Source: Oscillospiraceae bacterium
GTDB taxonomy: Bacteria; Bacillota; Clostridia; Oscillospirales; Oscillospiraceae
DNA length: 64,000 nt
Reading direction: 5' to 3'
Assembly (NCBI GenBank): GCA_017518225.1
Contig: JAFWVV010000032.1
Coordinates: 1 to 64,000 of the forward strand
Shown here piece after piece: positions 1 through 7,575 of the stretch (its first letter is position 1; every line of letters starts with the position of its first letter). The position numbers and the translations under genes were made by a program. The notes under the pieces are model-generated. The model was given only the letters and a program-made list of their open reading frames with translations, was not told where the DNA came from and searched no databases.

Positions 1-275
1 ACCGCTTCGCGCACGTGGAAGCGCGTGAAGGGAGATTCAGACGAGGCGATCAGAGCGATGATAATGCCGATGACGCTCAACAAGTAGGGGAGCATGCAGA
101 AGATCTTGTTGTCGGAAATATCCTTTGCTTCAAATTCCGCCGTATGATCGTAGGGATCAAAAACGGGGGCGGCGAGAGCTGATGCAGGAGCAGCGCCGGT
201 AAAGCTGTTGCCGCAATCCGGGCAGAAGGCGACGGCGTCTTCTAACTGTGCGCCGCAGTTCGGGCAGGTTTTCAT
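1..275 (-). CDS. Zinc-ribbon membrane protein, 3' end outside window
   Basis: Only the first 91 codons are in the window; the gene runs off the left edge. The start at 275 follows a good ribosome binding site (GGAGGGA). The N-terminus has a zinc-ribbon with two CxxC pairs (CPNCG and CPDCG, about residues 4-22), then a short linker and a hydrophobic segment (CMLPYLLSVIGIIIALIA) followed by FHVREA. This order matches the zinc-ribbon/DUF4870-like membrane proteins common in Clostridia. The function of that group is unknown. It has its own promoter just upstream. Confidence 0.75.
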   Translation of the reverse strand, partial: MKTCPNCGAQLEDAVAFCPDCGNSFTGAAPASALAAPVFDPYDHTAEFEAKDISDNKIFCMLPYLLSVIGIIIALIASSESPFTRFHVREA

Positions 276-317
276 ATCATTCCCTCCTCATATATTTAGA
301 CAAGAGTCTGTAAATAT

Positions 318-346
318 AGTGTAGCATTTTGCACTATGGCTGTCAA
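318..346 (-). promoter_or_regulatory. Sigma-A type promoter of the zinc-ribbon gene
   Basis: Reading the minus strand, TTGACA (341-346) is separated by exactly 17 bp from TACACT (318-323). It sits 43 bp upstream of the start codon of the zinc-ribbon gene. Confidence 0.7.
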
Positions 347-355
347 GCTGTGCCG

Positions 356-853
356 TTACAGATCGATTAAAATCGTCTGGCAACCCTGACTGCGGGCATA
401 GAGGATGGTGTTTCGCGTGCCGCCGCTCGTGCCGTCATAGCAGGCCAGCAGAAGGCCGGCGTGATCGACCATATAGCGGTTTCGCTTTTGCATGCAGCCC
501 GGCGCATAGCGGTGCTGGACAAAGCGCACCTCGTCGCAGGCGGCGATCAGCGCCTCCTGCCGCGCGCGCAACGGCGCCGGCCAGCCGTTGGCCTGCCCGT
601 CACAGGGGATGGCGGCCTCCAGCGTGACGTCCGGATACTCTTCCCGAAGAGCCAGCACCGCCTCGGCGAAATAGAGATCGCAGCCGGCGGCCATGCCGCA
701 GATAAAATGGCGAAAGCCCGCCTCATAAACGCCCAGCAGACGGGCGGAAAGCTCAGCCTTGAGTTCCAGGCAGCGCGGATCACTCTCGTCCAGCCCCCAG
801 GGGAGCTTGGACGGGCGGTGACCGCTGAAGCAGCAGGTGACAGAGGGATCCAT
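356..853 (-). CDS. SLOG-family protein (DUF1273/YpsA-like)
   Basis: A 165-residue protein starting CCFSGHRPSKLPWG, the SGHRP signature of the YpsA/DUF1273 branch of the SLOG superfamily. Further family marks are FICGMAAGCDLYFAE (nucleotide-binding Gly-rich loop, about residues 50-64) and a C-terminal GTSGGTRNTI loop. SLOG proteins bind nucleotides or nucleotide-derived ligands in a Rossmann-like fold; the cellular role of this group is not settled, though YpsA affects cell division in Bacillus. It is a single gene, divergent from the riboflavin-transport unit and ending just before the promoter of the zinc-ribbon gene. Confidence 0.75.
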   Translation of the reverse strand: MDPSVTCCFSGHRPSKLPWGLDESDPRCLELKAELSARLLGVYEAGFRHFICGMAAGCDLYFAEAVLALREEYPDVTLEAAIPCDGQANGWPAPLRARQEALIAACDEVRFVQHRYAPGCMQKRNRYMVDHAGLLLACYDGTSGGTRNTILYARSQGCQTILIDL

Positions 854-911
854 GTTCGTGTCTCCTCATGGTTTGATGAAGATAAAAACATTGTAATGCC
901 TTTTTGCGCTC

Positions 912-940
912 TTGTCAAAGACAAGTTTCCGTGCTATACT
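912..940 (+). promoter_or_regulatory. Promoter of the FMN riboswitch/ribU unit
   Basis: TTGTCA (912-917), 17-bp spacer, TATACT (935-940). It lies directly upstream of the riboswitch aptamer, so transcription would start just before or at its first helix. Confidence 0.75.
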
Positions 941-950
941 GCGTTTGAAC

Positions 951-1089
951 ATTCTTCAGGGCAGGGTGAATGCCGATGCTTCATGGCGTCTGCATAATTC
1001 CCGACCGGCGGTATAGTCCGCGAGCTGCCGTTGGCGGCATGAACCGGTGCGATTCCGGTACCGACCGTATAGTCTGGATGGAAGAGGAA
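951..1089 (+). ncRNA. FMN riboswitch (RFN element)
   Basis: The conserved blocks of the RFN element are present in order: TTCTTCAGGGCAGGGTGAA at the 5' side, CCCGACCGGCGGTATAGTCC, then the CCGGTGCGATTCCGGTACCG helix and GACCGTATAGTCTGGATGG with the closing GAAGAG. It controls the downstream riboflavin importer, which is the classic target of this riboswitch, and it is followed by an intrinsic terminator at 1110-1140, so the likely mechanism is transcription termination when FMN is abundant. Confidence 0.96.
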
Positions 1090-1109
1090 TTCTTTTCGTG
1101 TCTGTTTTG

Positions 1110-1140
1110 CCCGGAGAAGCTGTTTTCTCCGGGTATTTTT
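1110..1140 (+). terminator. Riboswitch expression-platform terminator
   Basis: Stem CCCGGAGAA (1110-1118) pairs with TTCTCCGGG (1125-1133), followed by TATTTTT. It sits between the FMN aptamer and the ribosome binding site of ribU. Confidence 0.85.
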
Positions 1141-1158
1141 GCTGTCAGGGAGGTTTTT

Positions 1159-1821
1159 ATGGAAAAACGAAAGCTGTCTACCAGAGCCATTGCGGTCAAC
1201 GCGATGTTTACCGCGCTCGCTTTCATCGCGGTACTGATCAGTAAGGTGATCCCCAATGTGGCGGGCTTTTTGAGCTATGAGCCCAAGGACGCCATCATCG
1301 TGATCGCAGGCTTTATTTTCGGGCCGATGAGCTGTGTGCTGATCTCGCTTTTGAGCGCGTTGATCGAGATGCTGACGATCAGCCAGACGGGGATTTACGG
1401 CTTTTTGATGAACGCGGTGGCAAGCTGCGCCTTTACGGTGCCGGCGGCCGTCGTCTACAAGCGCGTCCACTCGCAAAAGGGCGCGATGCTGGGGCTTGCG
1501 CTGGGTGTTCTGACGATGGCGGGAACGATGCTGCTTTGGAATTACGTCATCACGCCCTACTATATGGGGGTGGATCGCGCCGTCGTCGCGGGGATGCTGG
1601 CCAAGGTTTTTCTTCCCTTCAACCTGGTCAAGGGCGGACTGAACGCGGCCTTGACGCTGCTGCTGTACAAGCCCGTCGTCACCGCGCTGCGCCGTGCGGG
1701 GCTGGTGGAGGAGAGCCGCGCGACGAGCGCGCGGCGCATCAGTCTCGGATTTACGCTGTTTGCGCTGGCTGTGCTGACAAGCTTTGTGCTGCTGTTTCTG
1801 GCGCTGATCGGAGTGCTGTAA
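1159..1821 (+). CDS. ribU: Riboflavin ECF transporter S component RibU
   Basis: A 220-residue integral membrane protein with about six hydrophobic segments and the opening RKLSTRAIAVNAMFTALAF typical of ECF-type substrate-binding (S) components. RibU captures riboflavin and works with the shared EcfA/A'/T energising module, which is not in this window. The FMN riboswitch directly upstream fixes the substrate with high confidence. The start at 1159 follows AGGGAGG; an upstream in-frame extension would run into the riboswitch and is rejected. The last 71 bp overlap, tail to tail, the 3' end of the opposite-strand flippase gene. Confidence 0.93.
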   Translation: MEKRKLSTRAIAVNAMFTALAFIAVLISKVIPNVAGFLSYEPKDAIIVIAGFIFGPMSCVLISLLSALIEMLTISQTGIYGFLMNAVASCAFTVPAAVVYKRVHSQKGAMLGLALGVLTMAGTMLLWNYVITPYYMGVDRAVVAGMLAKVFLPFNLVKGGLNAALTLLLYKPVVTALRRAGLVEESRATSARRISLGFTLFALAVLTSFVLLFLALIGVL

Positions 1822-3109
1822 GCAGCCGCCAGATGCTCAAGAGGAAATTGAGGCTTTCGGTGATATACAGCACCCACAGATAGCCCGCAAGGCCATAACG
1901 CGGCAGCAGCAGCCAAACCAAAAGCAGGCCGCATAGCGCGTCGATGATGTTAATACCCATGCTCCACACCTGCTGACCCAGGCCCTTGAGACAGCCGTCA
2001 ACGCTCATGTCGAGATACATCACGGGCAGCAGCGGCGCGAGCAGACGGATATAGGCGCCGGCCTCCGCATTGTGATAGACCACGCGCGCGAGAGGCTGTG
2101 CCAGCAGAAAGAGCAGCAGACCTGTGGCGAGCGCATACAAAAGACTCCAACGAAGAAACAGACGGACAGCGCGACGGATACGCTGTCCGTCTTGCCGTAC
2201 CTGCACCTGCGTCAGCGCAGGCACGATCAGCTCGGCAGCCGCCGCCAGCAGACAGGAGGGGAACAGCAGCAGCGGCAGCGCCATGCCGTGGATCAGCCCA
2301 TAGCCTGCCAGCGCCGCGTCCGCGCTTTGGCCGCAGGCGCGAAGTCCCCGCGGGATCAGCAGCTGCTGCGCGGTGCGAAGGCCGCTGCGCGCGTAGGCGG
2401 AGGAGGCCAGCGGCAGCGCGATTTTTAACAGACGCTGCGTCTGCCCGCGCCCGGCGGCGGCAAGCGGGAAATACCGCGCCCGATCCGCCTCATAGGCCAG
2501 AAACATCAGCAAAAGTGCAGCGAGGTCAGCCAGCAGCCGCGCGGAAACGACGGCCTCGCAGCAGCGTTCGACGTCGCCCGGCGGAGCGCCGTGCAGAAAC
2601 CAGAGCGAAAAAACGATGCCGAGCAGCAGTTCCGACAGATGGATCAGCATGGGGCGAATCAGACGCCCACAGGCGGTGAAATAGCCGGAGATGGCGGCGC
2701 AGAGGGAGACGCAGGGCATGCTGAAGGCGCTGAGGGAAAGCGAGGTGACGCTGCGCCCGTCGCCCAGCCAGCCTCCGCCGAGCGGCGCTGCGCAAAACCG
2801 GAGGATCGCCGCTGCCGCCAGACCGAAAAAGGCGGCATAGATGAGACAGCGGCGCATGGCTGCCGGAACCCCGGCGTTTTGCCCGGCGCCGAGCTCTTCG
2901 GCTACGAGACGGGTGGAGGCGAAGCGGATACCGGAGATGGCAAAGGTCGCCGCAAGCGCCGTGACAGAGAGCACCAGCTGATACAGGCCGATACCCACGG
3001 CGCCGATGCGTCCGACGAGCCAGGCCTGAAAGAGCATGGCGATCAGATTCATCAGCAGAGAACTGCCGGTGAGCAGCGCGGTGTTTCGCAGCAATTGTTT
3101 TTTCTCCAA
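1751..3109 (-). CDS. MATE/Wzx-type flippase, SpoVB-like
   Basis: A 452-residue protein with 12 or more hydrophobic segments. It opens with LLRNTALLTGSSLLMN and continues with a MATE/polysaccharide-flippase pattern (GLYQLVLSVTALAATFAISG), as in stage V sporulation protein B and related lipid-II or polysaccharide flippases. SpoVB of Bacillus is about 518 residues, so this is a somewhat short relative. In this family the protein moves lipid-linked cell-wall or spore-cortex precursors across the membrane; the substrate cannot be read from sequence. The start is supported by GGGAGGTG upstream. The gene's last 71 bp overlap ribU on the other strand. Confidence 0.82.
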   Translation of the reverse strand: MEKKQLLRNTALLTGSSLLMNLIAMLFQAWLVGRIGAVGIGLYQLVLSVTALAATFAISGIRFASTRLVAEELGAGQNAGVPAAMRRCLIYAAFFGLAAAAILRFCAAPLGGGWLGDGRSVTSLSLSAFSMPCVSLCAAISGYFTACGRLIRPMLIHLSELLLGIVFSLWFLHGAPPGDVERCCEAVVSARLLADLAALLLMFLAYEADRARYFPLAAAGRGQTQRLLKIALPLASSAYARSGLRTAQQLLIPRGLRACGQSADAALAGYGLIHGMALPLLLFPSCLLAAAAELIVPALTQVQVRQDGQRIRRAVRLFLRWSLLYALATGLLLFLLAQPLARVVYHNAEAGAYIRLLAPLLPVMYLDMSVDGCLKGLGQQVWSMGINIIDALCGLLLVWLLLPRYGLAGYLWVLYITESLNFLLSIWRLLTALRSAPETAAQSLSAQPAQTA

Positions 3110-3190
3110 GACAGCACCTCCCGCCTTTGTTCAGCATATGCCGGAGGAGCGTTCTTGTTGACCGGAAAAGCCGCGCCGCGCAGTTTTTAC

Positions 3191-3219
3191 TTGAACGCGG
3201 ACGGGGAGCGTGGTACAAT
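3191..3219 (+). promoter_or_regulatory. Promoter of the cytidylate-kinase-like gene
   Basis: TTGAAC (3191-3196), 17-bp spacer, TACAAT (3214-3219), with an extended -10 TGG immediately before it. Confidence 0.75.
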
Positions 3220-3278
3220 AATACGCAAGACAGGGGGCTTCAACGACCGGCCCTCGCATAGAAAGGAAGTGCGGCACA

Positions 3279-3878
3279 ATGCTGATTACCATTGGAAGAG
3301 AGCACGGAAGCGGCGGTCATGACGTGGCAAGACTGCTGGCAAAGGAACTGGATATCCCTTGCTATGACAAGGAGATCGTGGACGAGGCCGCGGAGCAGTC
3401 GCCCTTCAGCAAGGAAATTCTCGACTCCTATGACGAAAAGAGAGTCGCCGCATTTTTCATGCCGGTATCGCATTTTGGTGGGCTGAACGGCGGATTTCAA
3501 CTGAATATGCAGGTCGCCGCCGCACAGTTTGACGCGGTGCGCAGCCTCGCCAAGCAGAATAACGGGATTTTTGTCGGCCGCTGCGCCGACTACGTGCTGC
3601 GCGGAAGACCTGAGCTGCTGCGCGTGTTTGTCCGCGCGCCGCTGGCCGTCCGCATCCAGACGCTGATGGAGCGCAAGCATATCAGCGAGGAGCAGGCGAA
3701 AAAGCTGATCCGCGAGGTGGACAAGGATCGCTCCAGCTACTATCGCTATTATACGGATCAGGTGTGGGGCGAGGCCGGAAACTATGACCTTGTGCTCGAC
3801 AGCGACCGCTTTGGCGTGGAAGGCACGGTCGCGGTGATTAAGTGCGCGCTGAAAGAGCTGGTCAAGCGCCGGAGCTAA
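3279..3878 (+). CDS. Cytidylate kinase-like family protein (AAA_26)
   Basis: A 199-residue P-loop protein. The N-terminus MLITIGREHGSGGHDVARLL has the Walker-A-like GREHGSGG of the cytidylate-kinase-like family (Pfam AAA_26), followed by IPCYDKEIVDEAAE and, further on, FVGRCADYVL. The family resembles Cmk but is distinct from the essential CMP kinase, and its substrate is not established. It is monocistronic with its own promoter. A second paralogue (21930-22553) lies 18 kb away, upstream of a MATE gene. Confidence 0.85.
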   Translation: MLITIGREHGSGGHDVARLLAKELDIPCYDKEIVDEAAEQSPFSKEILDSYDEKRVAAFFMPVSHFGGLNGGFQLNMQVAAAQFDAVRSLAKQNNGIFVGRCADYVLRGRPELLRVFVRAPLAVRIQTLMERKHISEEQAKKLIREVDKDRSSYYRYYTDQVWGEAGNYDLVLDSDRFGVEGTVAVIKCALKELVKRRS

Positions 3879-3984
3879 TGAAAAAGGCGTATTCACGAAA
3901 CTGAACAATACCCCGTTTGTTAGACGGCTGTTATGCTGCTAAAAGGGGGAGTTGTTTTTTGAACGAAAGAATCTGAAAAAACAA

Positions 3985-4018
3985 AAAACTGACTGTTCCA
4001 AACGGAGCAGTCAGTTTT
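3985..4018 (+). terminator. Probable terminator after the kinase-like gene
   Basis: Perfect 11-bp stem with a 12-nt loop, ending in TTTTAC; the U-tract is short, so it may also act in the other direction. Confidence 0.45.
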
Positions 4019-4169
4019 ACTTTGGGGACAAGTCGATGCGGCGAGGAGAAAATCTGCTGTGTGATCGGATGTTGTCGGGACAATGGGGGCGTTTCCGGAA
4101 GGCGGCTGTTCTTTTTTGCCGAAAAACGGCAAGCGTGTCATATTTGTTGTTTCCGTTCGGGCGGCTTAG

Positions 4170-4178
4170 TGATATAAT
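4170..4178 (+). promoter_or_regulatory. Extended -10 promoter of addBA
   Basis: TGATATAAT is a perfect extended -10 element. No good -35 lies 17 bp upstream (TTTCCG), which fits an extended -10 promoter. It is 64 bp before the addB start. Confidence 0.6.
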
Positions 4179-4241
4179 AAACAAAAAACGTCAGACAAAA
4201 GGCCGGGGATGCCCGGCGGCAAAAAATAGGAGAGCATCACG

Positions 4242-7200
4242 ATGACCGATCCGATCAAGATTATCACCTCACGCGCCCCGGAACTGATTCCGGGCATGGT
4301 GGAAGCGATCCGGCAGGCGCAAAACCCGTTGATTCTTGTGCCGGAAAGCTTTACCCTGACCACCGAGCAGGCGCTGGTGCAGGCGGCGGAGAGCCGCGGC
4401 ATCATCGGCACGCAGGTATATTCGACGACCTCTCTGATCCGGGAGATCCGCGAACGCGCGGGCTTTCCGGAGAAGGCGGTTATTACGGGCGACGGCCGGC
4501 GCATGATCTTCAGTCTTATGCTGCTCAAAAATCGGGATGAGCTTTTGTTTTACAAGGAGAATGTCGGGCAGATCAGCATGGCGGAAAAGCTGAGCGATCA
4601 GATCGACGATCTGATAGACGGCGGCTTCAGTTGTCAGGGCCTGGCAGAGGCGGCGCAGCATTTGAAAACCAGCGCCCAGTACAAATGCCACGATATTGCG
4701 CTGCTATGGGACGCCTATCAAAAGGTACTGGAAGAGGGCTATATAGATCAGCACGAGGAATGGCTGATCGCCCTTGACAGAATTGAGGAAAGCGGCCTGT
4801 TTCAGGGCGTAGATTTGCTGATTTACGGCTTTGACTATATCAATATGAATCTGACGCGGCTTGTGACGGCGGTATATCCGCTGGTCAAGTCCATCACGAT
4901 CGGACTTATCAGCGAAACCGGCTGCGACGACGACCATATCTTTGAGGTCGCCGCAAACTCCGTCAGGCGCTTTGCCAGACGTATGAGCAGCGAGCCGTTT
5001 GGCATCCCCGTATGCATTGAGCCCAGCCGCTTGAAGCCCAAGGGGGTCGATCCCGGCATCCGTTATCTGGAGCAGAGCGTTTACGCGATGAGACAGACAA
5101 AGCAAAGCGTACCAGATCTGTCGCACGTCAAGGCATACTATGCCGCGAACACTTCGGTGGAGTGCTATCACACCGCCCAGACGCTGATCGAGTGGCACCG
5201 GCAGGGCATCGCCTGGCACGATATGGCGGTGGCGGTCTGCGATGAGACGACGCTGCCGTCTATGCTGCCGCGGGTGCTTGATTCCGCCGGCGTGCCTTTT
5301 ACCGATCGCAGCGGCGTATCCATGCTGCTGTCAGAATACGCGCAGTTTTTTCTTGCCACGCTGCGCGTGCTTCGCACCGGCTATCGACAGGAGGAAATGC
5401 TCAAGCTGATTAAGTCCAGATTTACCAGTCTCAGCGAGGACGAGACGATGGATCTGGAAAATTATGTCCGGCAAAACGGCATCGACCGGAAAAAGTGGCT
5501 CAAGCCCTTTGGGGGGGAAGATGAAAAAACGCTTGCGCTGGAGGCGCTGCGTCTGCGGCTTGTCGAGCCGCTGTCCGCGCTGCGAAAAAAGCTGACGGCG
5601 AGAAGCTGCAAGGGGGATAAGGCGGCAGAGGCAATTTATGATTTTATGCTGGACGTCGGCGCCTATGACAGCCTGTTAAGGCGGGAACAGGAGCTGATCG
5701 AACAGGAACTGTTTGAGGCGGTGGATCGCAACCGGCAGGTATGGACGGCGGTTAACGAACTGCTCAATCAGCTGGCGGTTTTCGGAAAAGAAGAGCATTT
5801 GTCTCTGGAGGCGCTTTGCCTGATGCTGGAGTCGGCGGTTGCAGGCAAAAAGATCAAGTCTTTGCCGCAGTTGGCAGATTCCGTCATCATCAGCAGCCCG
5901 AATATGTTTTTTTGCTCCGGCATCAAAGCGGTCGCGGTGGTCGGGCTGCAGGATCAGCCCTCAGCGTCGCCGACGGCGCTGCTCACGCCCGCCGAGTGCG
6001 CCGGGCTGGTGCAGATCGATGAAAACGGCAAGGAAAGCTCCGGCATCGGCATGACACGGCGGGAGGCGGCGGCCCGTGCCAAGCAGGATATCTATCAGGC
6101 GATTGCTTCGGCAACGCAGGAGATCCTCTTTTCCTGCTCTGCGACGCAGCCAAACGGAAAGGTTCTCAGCCCCTCGCAGCTCTATCGGGAGGTGGAGGCG
6201 CTGCTGAAAGCGTATTGCCCGGGAAATATCCGCGGCGGACTGATGCGCGACGAGCTTTTGCCCTTTGCGCCGCAGTTTGCGCTGGAAAAACTGGCCGTCA
6301 AGCTGCGCGCGGCAAAGGACGAACTGGACGGATTTTTGACGCCGGAGGATTCGGCGGAGGAGCGTTGGTGCGAGAGCCTGGCGTACTTGTATCAGAATGA
6401 GACCTGGAAACATAAAACGCAGGCGGTGTTGGACGCGCTGCATGTGAAGATCGCGGGAGAAGGGCTGCCCGAGCCGCTGGCGGCGTCGCTCTACGGGAGC
6501 GATCGGATGTCGATCTCCGCGATCCAGACGGCGGCAAGCTGTCTGTACTGGGCCTTTTTGAGCTATGGTCTGCGCGTGCGTCAGCGTCGGGATTTTGTGT
6601 TTGAGACGGATTCGCAAGGTACTTTTTCGCATGAGGTGCTTCGGCGCTTTTTCGAGGAGGCAATGGTTCAGCCTGACTGGCCGACGCTGAAGGACGAGAG
6701 CATCTCAAGGCTTGTCGACCGAATTCTCGAGGAGGAGACCAGACCCTGGGCGGACGGCCCGCTCGGCAAGGGCGCGTCCGGGAGATTTCAGGGCGAAGAA
6801 ATCGTAGAGACGGTGCGCACGGCGGTGATGACGCTGGCGAAAGCGATCCGCAGCACGCCTCACTTTACGCCTGTCGGCATGGAGATCGGCTTTGGGCGCA
6901 TGGCTTCCGACGCGGGCGAAAAAATGCATTTCCCGGCGCTTACGCTGACGCTGGAGGATGGGCGAAAGATATCCATCAGCGGTAAAATTGACCGAGTGGA
7001 TACGCTGACGATGGAAAACGGCCAAAAAGCCGTGCTGGTCTACGACTTCAAGTCTGCGGATAAAGAGGTACACGGCGACGCGCTGGACGAGGGGCTGCAG
7101 ATTCAGCTGCCGATCTATCTGGCGGCGGTGAAGCAGGGAATGCCGGATCATGTATTGGCGGGCGCCTTGTATCAGCCGGTGAAGGAAGTACTGCTTGAGG

Positions 7201-7574
7201 CAGACGACGAGGATGAAGAGAAAATCGAGAGCGGGCTGGATAAGCAGCTGCAGGCGAAGGGCGTTTTTCTGGACGATGAGACGATCAAAGAAGCCTGCAA
7301 GCCGCTCAAGGTGCCGAAAAAGACAAGCACTTCGGATCTTATCAATGCGCTGAGCGCCGAAAAGATGGAGCAGCTTCTGGAGACGGGCAAGAGCAGCGCG
7401 CTCAAGGTGATCCGCCGGATGTTTCACGGCGAAACCGCGCCCAATCCGCTGCAGGACGGGATGCGTGCGCCTTGTGAATACTGCGGGATGAACGGGGCCT
7501 GCCCCTTTGATTCGCGCCTGGAGGGCGGGAAGATCCGCAAGCTGTCCGCTCTTGACGGAGAAGAGGAGGAATAA
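4242..7574 (+). CDS. addB: AddB subunit of the AddAB helicase-nuclease
   Basis: An 1110-residue protein of the length usual for AddB. It processes double-strand DNA ends for RecA-dependent recombination together with AddA. Seen in the sequence: an N-terminal inactivated helicase-like region (LVPESFTLTTEQAL), the nuclease motif VLVYDFKSADKE with the DxK pair followed by LQIQLPIYLAAV, and the four cysteines of the AddB iron-sulfur staple: one near residue 767 (AASCLYWAF) and CEYCGMNGACPF near 1077-1086 (C-x2-C-x5-C). The start has an AGGAGAG ribosome binding site. One base separates its stop from the addA start, so the two are an operon. Confidence 0.95.
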   Translation: MTDPIKIITSRAPELIPGMVEAIRQAQNPLILVPESFTLTTEQALVQAAESRGIIGTQVYSTTSLIREIRERAGFPEKAVITGDGRRMIFSLMLLKNRDELLFYKENVGQISMAEKLSDQIDDLIDGGFSCQGLAEAAQHLKTSAQYKCHDIALLWDAYQKVLEEGYIDQHEEWLIALDRIEESGLFQGVDLLIYGFDYINMNLTRLVTAVYPLVKSITIGLISETGCDDDHIFEVAANSVRRFARRMSSEPFGIPVCIEPSRLKPKGVDPGIRYLEQSVYAMRQTKQSVPDLSHVKAYYAANTSVECYHTAQTLIEWHRQGIAWHDMAVAVCDETTLPSMLPRVLDSAGVPFTDRSGVSMLLSEYAQFFLATLRVLRTGYRQEEMLKLIKSRFTSLSEDETMDLENYVRQNGIDRKKWLKPFGGEDEKTLALEALRLRLVEPLSALRKKLTARSCKGDKAAEAIYDFMLDVGAYDSLLRREQELIEQELFEAVDRNRQVWTAVNELLNQLAVFGKEEHLSLEALCLMLESAVAGKKIKSLPQLADSVIISSPNMFFCSGIKAVAVVGLQDQPSASPTALLTPAECAGLVQIDENGKESSGIGMTRREAAARAKQDIYQAIASATQEILFSCSATQPNGKVLSPSQLYREVEALLKAYCPGNIRGGLMRDELLPFAPQFALEKLAVKLRAAKDELDGFLTPEDSAEERWCESLAYLYQNETWKHKTQAVLDALHVKIAGEGLPEPLAASLYGSDRMSISAIQTAASCLYWAFLSYGLRVRQRRDFVFETDSQGTFSHEVLRRFFEEAMVQPDWPTLKDESISRLVDRILEEETRPWADGPLGKGASGRFQGEEIVETVRTAVMTLAKAIRSTPHFTPVGMEIGFGRMASDAGEKMHFPALTLTLEDGRKISISGKIDRVDTLTMENGQKAVLVYDFKSADKEVHGDALDEGLQIQLPIYLAAVKQGMPDHVLAGALYQPVKEVLLEADDEDEEKIESGLDKQLQAKGVFLDDETIKEACKPLKVPKKTSTSDLINALSAEKMEQLLETGKSSALKVIRRMFHGETAPNPLQDGMRAPCEYCGMNGACPFDSRLEGGKIRKLSALDGEEEE

Positions 7575-7575
7575 C

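Larger units (their letters stand above)
3879..4241. other. Intergenic region with hairpin and addB promoter
   Basis: About 360 bp without a convincing gene. It holds a perfect 11-bp inverted repeat (AAAACTGACTG at 3985-3995 and CAGTCAGTTTT at 4008-4018), probably the terminator of the kinase-like gene, and the addB promoter at 4170-4178. Short reading frames here have no ribosome binding site or recognisable product. Confidence 0.5.
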
